This document shows, piece after piece, positions 1 through 4,835 of a DNA stretch of 6,567 nt. This DNA is from an uncultured Porphyromonadaceae bacterium. GTDB lineage: Bacteria; Bacteroidota; Bacteroidia; Bacteroidales; Muribaculaceae. How positions within the stretch are numbered: the first letter of the stretch is position 1; each line of letters opens with the position of its first letter. The notes under the pieces are model-generated. The model saw nothing but the letters and a program-made list of their open reading frames with translations. It searched no databases and was not told where the DNA came from. A program made the translations under genes and the position numbers. The stretch lies in NCBI GenBank assembly GCA_947178655.1, contig CAMWZB010000055.1, positions 1 through 6,567 of the forward strand. Reading direction: 5' to 3'.

Positions 1-579
1 GCTATGGACACAGCAGAAGCAGCCGGAAAATACATACGCATCAGCCGGGAGTGGAATGACGGAGATGTCGTGACCCTCTCGATGCCTATGGAGCTGAGCT
101 CGCAGGTATGGGCACAGAACAAGTCAGGAGTAAGCGTCAACTACGGTCCGCTGACCCTCTCTCTGAAAATCGACGAAAACGTCGAGCAGCATGACAGCCG
201 CGACAAAGACTTCGTGCAGGACGACTCGCACTGGCAGGAAGGCGTCGACGCATCGCTTTGGCCATGCTACGTGCTCAAGCCCGGCAGCGACTGGAACTAT
301 GCCCTCAAGGTCGATAGAGACAATCTGCCCGTGCAGTTCAAAGTCACCCGCAAGGCATGGCCGGCCGACGACTTCCCCTTCACGCTCGAGTCTGTCCCGC
401 TGGAATTCAGCGCAGTCGGCGTGCAGATACCCTCTTGGGGATTCGACGCCACTGGTATGACCGACCTGCTCCCCACCAAGTACGCTCCGCGCAACACCGA
501 AGAGATTCCCCTCACCCTTGTGCCTATGGGCGCAGCACGTCTGCGCATATCGCTCTTCCCTCGTGAAGTGACCGAGTAA
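1..579 (+). CDS. GH127 (DUF1680) beta-L-arabinofuranosidase-like glycosidase, C-terminal part
   Basis: The reading frame is open at the left window edge and ends with TAA at 577-579, leaving 192 residues; the ATG at 4 is internal and not the real start. Seen: near the fragment's beginning lies a Y-x-R-x-W-x-x-GD-x-V pattern (residues 11-23), then NYGPLTLSL around 46-54, an aromatic stretch with WPCY and WNYAL in the middle, and LVPMGAARLRISLFP close to the end. Known: these are features of the C-terminal beta-sandwich region of DUF1680/GH127 proteins, whose endings usually read LVPYG-x-TRLR-x-x-x-FP. The family hydrolyses beta-L-arabinofuranosides and related linkages in plant glycans and glycoproteins, often from the periplasm in Bacteroidales. 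The catalytic (alpha/alpha)6 barrel and any signal peptide lie outside the window, so neither substrate nor activity can be judged. Related families such as GH146 remain possible. The downstream neighbour is convergent, separated by a hairpin. Confidence 0.8.
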   Translation, partial: AMDTAEAAGKYIRISREWNDGDVVTLSMPMELSSQVWAQNKSGVSVNYGPLTLSLKIDENVEQHDSRDKDFVQDDSHWQEGVDASLWPCYVLKPGSDWNYALKVDRDNLPVQFKVTRKAWPADDFPFTLESVPLEFSAVGVQIPSWGFDATGMTDLLPTKYAPRNTEEIPLTLVPMGAARLRISLFPREVTE

Positions 580-603
580 GAAGCGGTCTGAATCAGAAAC
601 GCA

Positions 604-633
604 GCGAGGCTCCACGAATCCGTGGAGCCTCGC
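604..633. terminator. Bidirectional hairpin between convergent genes
   Basis: The 13-bp perfect stem pairs 604-616 with 621-633 around an AATC loop. It lies 24 bp after the stop of the GH127 gene and 27 bp beyond the stop of the convergent FadL-like gene, the place expected for a shared terminator. Neither flank has a proper T-tract: the plus side continues with CGGCTATATATT and the minus side with TGCGTTTCTG. It may therefore act as a weak intrinsic terminator or as a 3'-end stabilising hairpin. Function is inferred; the stem is seen directly. Confidence 0.7.
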
Positions 634-660
634 CGGCTATATATTCCTACCGGATATTTA

Positions 661-2091
661 TCAGAACGCGTAGCTTATACCTATCGAAGGAATAAAAGCA
701 TGCACGTGGTAGTCAGCCGTGAATGTCCGGCGAGCCTGAAAATCATAAGGAGCGAGAATACCTGCAATCTGAGCCTGCGAGAAACCGAGACCGGAGAGCT
801 GCTGCGACACAAGGGCGGGGAAACGCGCTCCGAGGAAATCATCGTAAGTGCATGATACATTTTTCGCTCCAAGACCCGCCACATACATGAAGCCCAGGTC
901 TATCGAGAGTGACGGCAGCGGACGGAATGACAGTCCGAGAGTCGGTTCGATCTTGGTCATTCCGGGAGTCTCGGGATTGTAGAACTTGTCATTGACAGGA
1001 GAAGTGTCGACCATGACACCGAGGCGCAGGTCGAAGCGGTCGGTCAGGGCATACTGCGCGCCGAGTGAGTAGCTCATCGAATTCCCGTAATTTTTCTCGA
1101 TGAACTGGTCATAGTCGTCAAGCTGCTCACTGAGGAAGTCTATGCTCAGCGACTTATAGGCGTTCCACCCGGTCAGACGGGCATCGAACGCGAGAGTGAG
1201 CTTCTTCACAGGCTTGTACGACACACCGATACCCACCACATAAGGACATGGCATTTCTGCCGAAAAGTTGGCATTATTGAGAAGGCCGAGATAGCTGCCG
1301 AGCATTCCTTCTGCAATATCATTGGCATATGTCACCGAAGCGTTGCCGGCCTTTACTTTCATCCCCATCTTGGAGCGGAAAGAAGCGCCGACCGATATTT
1401 TATCATTGATATTGTAAAGAACGCCTGCATTAATGCCGACCACGACACCCGACTTTCCATTGAGATTAACAGAAGCCGGCGTGGTCGTACCGAACGCAGG
1501 AGTTTCGGCAGGAAGCTGGCCCAGCGATTTCATCACTTTAATGGCTTCATCTGCCGTAGAGGCCGGAACGAGACCCTTGTTGAGATCTACGGAGCCCCAC
1601 GAAACCATGGCACCGACACCGACTGAGAGCTTCGGAGTGATGGCCCACGCAATCGTAGGCTGAATAGTAAAGACCTTCAGGTCGACATTTTGGCTCAGCG
1701 TAGCCCCCGGCCAGTTATTAGTCCAGTTGATTGACGAACCATAAGGAGTATAGAACGAAAGCCCGGCTTTAAGATTGGGATATATCGAGAATGCCGCATT
1801 GACATTCAGAGGGGTCGACACTCCATTGTCAGTCTTGTACTTCGTACCTCCCGTTTCGGCGGTTCCGTCTGCCATGATGCCGGTGAACGAACCGGAAATG
1901 TCGAGCGTATGATCCATATACGCCATACCTGCCGGGTTGAAGAACATGCTTTCTCCGCCAAGTTTCATCGCGATACCGGTATGTCCCATACCCATCTGTT
2001 TGGCGGACAGTGTGTTGATCTGATAGCCTTCAGCCATGGCTGTGGATGCTACAAGCACAACGGCCATAGCTGCTGATAATGCTTTTTTCAT
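661..2091 (-). CDS. FadL/OmpP1-family outer-membrane transporter
   Basis: This encodes a 476-residue outer-membrane beta-barrel of the FadL/OmpP1/TodX family, which passes hydrophobic compounds such as long-chain fatty acids or aromatics across the outer membrane. The start at 2091 is chosen because it gives MKK plus a hydrophobic stretch and an AMA cleavage site (residue 20). The longer frame from 2148 would add 19 residues and would run over the promoter. Seen: mature N-terminus EGYQINTLSAKQMGMGHTGIA with the family's asparagine-proline-alanine motif at 52-54; GWNAYKSLSIDF near 308-319; a SPVNDKFYNPETPG segment (364-377) like the SPVPxxxRxPxxP stretch of E. coli FadL; and a C-terminal phenylalanine as in barrel proteins. 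Segments around 175-210 and 414-450 look like longer extracellular loops. The ligand cannot be deduced. It appears monocistronic, with its own -7 promoter element and a downstream hairpin. Confidence 0.88.
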   Translation of the reverse strand: MKKALSAAMAVVLVASTAMAEGYQINTLSAKQMGMGHTGIAMKLGGESMFFNPAGMAYMDHTLDISGSFTGIMADGTAETGGTKYKTDNGVSTPLNVNAAFSIYPNLKAGLSFYTPYGSSINWTNNWPGATLSQNVDLKVFTIQPTIAWAITPKLSVGVGAMVSWGSVDLNKGLVPASTADEAIKVMKSLGQLPAETPAFGTTTPASVNLNGKSGVVVGINAGVLYNINDKISVGASFRSKMGMKVKAGNASVTYANDIAEGMLGSYLGLLNNANFSAEMPCPYVVGIGVSYKPVKKLTLAFDARLTGWNAYKSLSIDFLSEQLDDYDQFIEKNYGNSMSYSLGAQYALTDRFDLRLGVMVDTSPVNDKFYNPETPGMTKIEPTLGLSFRPLPSLSIDLGFMYVAGLGAKNVSCTYDDFLGARFPALVSQQLSGLGFSQAQIAGILAPYDFQARRTFTADYHVHAFIPSIGISYAF

Positions 2092-2114
2092 AACAATTAA
2101 AATATGTGATGCTG

Positions 2115-2122
2115 CAAAGGTA
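2115..2122 (-). promoter_or_regulatory. Bacteroidetes -7 element for the FadL-like gene
   Basis: On the minus strand this reads TACCTTTG, an exact match to the Bacteroidetes primary-sigma -7 consensus TAnnTTTG. It ends 23 bp before the chosen ATG, implying a leader of under 20 nt. No convincing TTTG-type -33 element is seen 19-21 bp upstream. The position supports the start at 2091 over the longer frame. It lies immediately next to the first ATG of the divergent reading frame at 2130. Confidence 0.6.
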
Positions 2123-2129
2123 GGCAGAA

Positions 2130-2555
2130 ATGATGCAAGTATTCGCATTCTTAAATATTTTTAACGTAAAAAAGTTTTCTATCCTTCGCAGTTTTTGGTC
2201 TATATTACGTGTCATCAGACAGTATTTCAGAGTAAAAACTAATTTAGGAATCAGGAGTAATACAATCGATAGGATTCACGACAAAGCTGACGACAAAGCT
2301 AACGACAAAGCTGACGACAAAGCTGACGACAAAGCCCATAGAGACAGAGAGATAGTAATCAACGAGCTGATAATATTCTGCAGCGTATGGCGAAAGAGTT
2401 CGGAGATGGCAAGACATGTAGGAGAACAGCCACAGTATATCTCTCGACGCATTATTCCTGAAATGCTAAAACGCGGCATCCTCATAAGAGAGTATCCCGA
2501 CTCTCCGACCCACCCGGCACAAAGATATCGTATCAAACCAAAACGCGGCAAGTGA
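2130..2555 (+). CDS. Small winged-helix protein with DKAD repeats, possible remnant of a RecG-like/AlbA_2 or Fic protein
   Basis: This is a 141-residue reading frame ending with TGA at 2553-2555. The only usable starts are the adjacent ATGs at 2130 and 2133; a stop in the same frame precedes them at 2121. Residues 1-50 come from visibly A/T-rich DNA and resemble translated non-coding sequence. Residues 51-70 are a DKAD/DKAN repeat. Residues about 73-136 form a plausible winged helix: INELIIFCSVWRKSSEMARHV, a recognition-helix region QYISRRIIPEMLKRGILI, and a wing with PDSPTHPAQRYRIK. Known: very similar domains end Bacteroidetes RecG-like/AlbA_2 ATP-binding proteins and some Fic proteins, and these are often preceded by short charged repeats (DKVxDK). 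Here the enzymatic part is absent. Inference: either a small stand-alone DNA-binding protein or the decayed 3' end of a larger gene. No promoter was recognised. It is followed 115 bp later by a co-oriented porin gene that has its own promoter. Confidence 0.45.
   Translation: MMQVFAFLNIFNVKKFSILRSFWSILRVIRQYFRVKTNLGIRSNTIDRIHDKADDKANDKADDKADDKAHRDREIVINELIIFCSVWRKSSEMARHVGEQPQYISRRIIPEMLKRGILIREYPDSPTHPAQRYRIKPKRGK
2280..2336 (+). repeat. 12-bp tandem repeat, about 4.75 units, encoding DKAD
   Basis: The unit GACAAAGCTGAC occurs head to tail at 2280, 2292, 2304 and 2316, with a partial fifth unit (GACAAAGCC) at 2328. Unit 2 differs by one base (AAC in place of the last GAC). The period is a multiple of three, so copy-number changes would add or remove four residues without shifting the frame. 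It lies within the small winged-helix reading frame, just ahead of the winged-helix domain. Confidence 0.93.
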
Positions 2556-2636
2556 CCTTCGGAACAACAGAGCACCAGACATTCCGTTTTTGGAATAAAT
2601 AACTATCGTAAGCCCATATTATCCGAATAATTGTCG

Positions 2637-2644
2637 TAACTTTG
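2637..2644 (+). promoter_or_regulatory. Bacteroidetes -7 element for the porin gene at 2671
   Basis: TAACTTTG matches the TAnnTTTG consensus exactly and ends 26 bp before the ATG at 2671, giving a short A-rich leader (CATTAAAAAGCGTATAA). No clear TTTG -33 element stands at the usual distance. It indicates that this gene is transcribed independently of the upstream winged-helix frame. Confidence 0.62.
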
Positions 2645-2670
2645 CGACCGAATCATTAAAAAGCGTATAA

Positions 2671-3312
2671 ATGAAACGTCTATCGGCACTTGCAGGCCTC
2701 TCGATAGCCCTTATGGCAGCTCCTCTTGCAGCGCATGCGGAATTCCGCTATGCTCCTGTGGCAGGAGTCACGGTGAACAATCTAAAATTCAAGCAAGACA
2801 TATTCCCTGTCAGCCAGACTGCCGGATTTCAGGCGGGAATACAAGGGGAACTTATGTTTCCGGGAATTGGCTTCGGCATCGATTTCGGACTGCTTTATAA
2901 CATGATGGGAGGCCGGACCGACCTCGGATCGCGCCATATATGGGCTGTAGACGGTTTCAAGGACCCGAATTTCATGATACACAATGCAGTCATTCCGCTG
3001 CACGTCCGCTTCAAATGGACGCGTATGAATGGACTGGAAGACTACATCGCACCGTTCGTCTACGGCGGTCCTGACTTCGCCATAACGATAGCACACAGCT
3101 CGCCTGAGGGCAATCCCGGGGCAGGCAATCCATTCAAATGCTCCGGCGGCGACCTCGGACTGACTGCCGGCGGCGGATTCGAAGTGTTCAAGCGCTGGCA
3201 GATATCACTGCAATACACATGGGGCATGACGTATATCGCAAAGACAGTCAAGCTCGACAATATGAGCGCTCAGAACCGCCAATGGGCAGTGCGCGTGGCT
3301 TATTTCTTCTAA
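2671..3312 (+). CDS. PorT-like outer-membrane beta-barrel protein
   Basis: This encodes a 213-residue secreted barrel protein. Residues 1-23 are a typical signal peptide (MKR, hydrophobic core, cleavage after AHA). The mature part consists of alternating hydrophobic/polar strands. Typical features of the Bacteroidetes OMP_b-brl_2/PorT-like group are visible: an N-terminal YAPVAGVTVNNL strand, FQAGIQGEL, the IPLHVRFKW strand at 108-116 followed by the YIAPFVYGGPDFAI turn region, DLGLTAGGGFEVF at 161-173, LQYTWGM at 180-186, and a C-terminal strand WAVRVAYFF ending in phenylalanine as expected for BAM recognition. The short, roughly 8-stranded barrel is usual for this group. Family members are abundant and mostly of unknown role; the founding member PorT of Porphyromonas gingivalis belongs to type IX secretion, but nothing here shows that role. 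The start is supported by the -7 element 26 bp upstream and the signal peptide. A strong terminator follows. Confidence 0.82.
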   Translation: MKRLSALAGLSIALMAAPLAAHAEFRYAPVAGVTVNNLKFKQDIFPVSQTAGFQAGIQGELMFPGIGFGIDFGLLYNMMGGRTDLGSRHIWAVDGFKDPNFMIHNAVIPLHVRFKWTRMNGLEDYIAPFVYGGPDFAITIAHSSPEGNPGAGNPFKCSGGDLGLTAGGGFEVFKRWQISLQYTWGMTYIAKTVKLDNMSAQNRQWAVRVAYFF

Positions 3313-3339
3313 GCTGATTACCTCTTAATCATACTATGC

Positions 3340-3370
3340 AATCCGGGTGACAGAAGACCCGGATTTTTTT
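3340..3370 (+). terminator. Rho-independent terminator of the PorT-like gene
   Basis: The stem AATCCGGGT (3340-3348) pairs with ACCCGGATT (3357-3365) around an 8-nt loop. It ends in a run of seven T at 3364-3370, partly inside the stem. It begins 28 bp after the stop at 3312 and has the classical stem plus T-tract for the plus strand. Confidence 0.88.
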
Positions 3371-3400
3371 GTGCGCATATCCTCCGCATGACCTGTCAGG

Positions 3401-3439
3401 AACAAAGCTGCGGCTTCCGGAAATCCGGAAGCCGCAGCT
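3401..3439 (-). terminator. Terminator hairpin of the OmpA-family gene
   Basis: The 15-bp perfect stem pairs 3406-3420 with 3425-3439 around a 4-nt loop. On the minus strand it begins 25 bp after the OmpA-family stop codon and is followed by TTTGTT (last paired base through 3401), a short and interrupted U-tract. The unusually long perfect stem would suit the 3' end of a highly expressed outer-membrane protein mRNA. Confidence 0.75.
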
Positions 3440-3464
3440 GATATGCGTGAATCAAGTCAAATGA

Positions 3465-4688
3465 TTACTTGGCTTCTTCGATAGTCACAGCACGGTCGAG
3501 AGCAACACACTTTTCGCCGAGGTCGCTGAGGTTACCGTTGTTGGTGGTAACGGTGAGCTGGCTTGCGGGAACGCCGTTGCGCTGGAGGAGCTTGCTCACG
3601 CCTTCTGCACGGTTCTTGCGGAGTCGCATGTTGATGCTTTCGGTACCGGTGTAGTTATCAGCCCAGCCGGTGAGGATGTACTTCTTGTCGCTGTTGGACT
3701 TCATCACGTGAGCGATGGCCTTGACAACGCGCTGGTTCTCGCGGCTGAGACGCGAAACACCGATGGGATAGTAAACGGTGGCGAGGGGAGCCGAAGATGC
3801 TTCGACAGTCTCGACGGGACGGCTGAGGCAGTCCTTGATCTGAGCTTCGAGGTCGGCGATGCGGGCATCGGCGGCAGCGAGGCGGGCACGGAGTGCGTCG
3901 CAGTTCTCAGGTTCGGGGCAAACGGGAACAACGGGAGCGTTCCATTCGCGGTTCTTGAAGTTGTAGGTCACGCCGATGAATGCTTCAACAGCACCGTACT
4001 TCTTGTTCCAGCCTTTGCCGCCATCGTTCTGAATACCGTTGAAACCGGTGAAGCGGAGGTCGAGCGAAAGGGCAACCTGCTTGCTTACGTTGAACGAGTT
4101 GATAAGACCGCCACGGAGAGCGACGAGGTCGTTGTTAGCGCGCTTGTATCCGTCAGCCTCGCCGTTGGCTTTGTACTGCTTGGTGAAGGTGACGTAGCCA
4201 CCTGCGCCGAGGTAAACGGTAGCGTTGTAGATACGACCGGGACGATAACCGCACCACCAGTTGGTCAGGTTAATCATAAGATCGCCTACAAGGCCGAATT
4301 CATTGTAGCGGGTCTTGTTGTATACGCCGTCTACAAGGTGTTCGCCCTTAAGGGTTCCGGCGAAACTTCCGTCAGCAGCGAGGCCCTTGAGACCCATGTA
4401 GCTGAAGCCGACACGGCCACCGAATACGGGTGAGAACCATTTGCCGCCATAAAGTGAAGCTGCGGGCATGAAACGGTCAGAAAGAGAGCGCTTGTTGGCG
4501 AGCGATGACAGATATACGTCTGCGCCACCTTCAGCGGTAATGAACCAGTTATCCTTCATGCGGTTGAGAAGGACTCCCTGTGAGGGATCGCTCACGTAAG
4601 TAAGCTCCTGAGCTGCTTCCTGAGCGCTGATAGCCTGGGCACCCATGAAGAGGCCGCAGAGTGCTGCGATAAGGGTAGCTTTTTTCAT
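3465..4688 (-). CDS. OmpA-family major outer-membrane protein with peptidoglycan-binding domain
   Basis: This 407-residue protein is inferred to tie the outer membrane to peptidoglycan. Domains in order: signal peptide 1-22 (MKKATLIAALCGLFMGAQAISA, given here only as its extent and type: lysines, hydrophobic core, ISA cleavage site); N-terminal barrel about 45-245 with Bacteroidales OmpA patterns NWFITAEGGADVYL and GGKWFSPVFGGRVGFSYMG; a proline/cysteine linker PVCPEPENC at 255-263; a short coiled coil about 264-288 (ALRARLAAADARIADLEAQI); and an OmpA C-terminal domain about 300-405. In the last, Asp344 in GWADNYTG and Arg360 in KNRAEGV occupy the places of the two residues that bind diaminopimelate in OmpA domains. 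The usual GHTDxxG is GWADNYTG, and the usual terminal NRRV is LDRAV; Bacteroidales homologues commonly diverge here. Two cysteines flank the coil (263, 287). Strongly biased, GC-ending codons suggest high expression. Its own promoter and terminator indicate a single-gene transcript. Confidence 0.9.
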   Translation of the reverse strand: MKKATLIAALCGLFMGAQAISAQEAAQELTYVSDPSQGVLLNRMKDNWFITAEGGADVYLSSLANKRSLSDRFMPAASLYGGKWFSPVFGGRVGFSYMGLKGLAADGSFAGTLKGEHLVDGVYNKTRYNEFGLVGDLMINLTNWWCGYRPGRIYNATVYLGAGGYVTFTKQYKANGEADGYKRANNDLVALRGGLINSFNVSKQVALSLDLRFTGFNGIQNDGGKGWNKKYGAVEAFIGVTYNFKNREWNAPVVPVCPEPENCDALRARLAAADARIADLEAQIKDCLSRPVETVEASSAPLATVYYPIGVSRLSRENQRVVKAIAHVMKSNSDKKYILTGWADNYTGTESINMRLRKNRAEGVSKLLQRNGVPASQLTVTTNNGNLSDLGEKCVALDRAVTIEEAK

Positions 4689-4741
4689 AGTTGAGGTGTT
4701 TATTGAATTAATTAATTTTTTCCTTTCCTGTATAGGTTCGA

Positions 4742-4749
4742 CAAAAGTA
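4742..4749 (-). promoter_or_regulatory. Bacteroidetes -7 element for the OmpA-family gene
   Basis: On the minus strand this reads TACTTTTG, matching TAnnTTTG, 53 bp before the ATG at 4688. The implied leader of about 45 nt is A/T-rich (TTAATTAATTCAATAAACACC region) and longer than those of the other two porin genes. An A8 tract (T8 at 4754-4761 on the plus strand) lies just upstream of the hexamer and could act as a curved or UP-like element. No clear -33 TTTG was found. Confidence 0.6.
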
Positions 4750-4835
4750 CTACTTTTTTTTCATTTGATAACTTAAAAGCGTGAAAAATCTCTAAACAAT
4801 CGTGTAGATTTAACATTTTCAGCCTTCAATAAGAA

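Noticed and set aside
124..615. A 163-residue minus-strand frame opposite the GH127 fragment
   Set aside because: It overlaps the well-supported glycosidase frame, shows no recognisable motif, and crosses the 604-633 hairpin.
2092..2148. Upstream extension of the FadL-like gene to an ATG at 2148
   Set aside because: It would place 19 residues ahead of a textbook signal peptide and would translate through the -7 promoter element.
2280..2336. Repeat array considered as CRISPR or iteron origin
   Set aside because: Units are only 12 bp, contiguous without spacers, few in number and in frame with a coding sequence.
2276..2575. Minus-strand frame with an LSSA repeat opposite the DKAD repeat
   Set aside because: The repetitive translation is simply the reverse complement of the 12-bp repeat; there is no signal peptide or domain, and the plus frame carries the winged-helix similarity.
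2581..2596. Small inverted repeat ATTCC/GGAAT around GTTTTT, considered as a terminator of the winged-helix frame
   Set aside because: The stem is only 5 bp and there is no T-tract after it.
3708..4433. A 241-residue open frame on the plus strand, antisense to the OmpA-family gene
   Set aside because: It lies wholly inside the OmpA-family gene, has low-complexity valine/alanine/glutamate-rich translation and no domain, and is explained by that gene's strongly biased codons.
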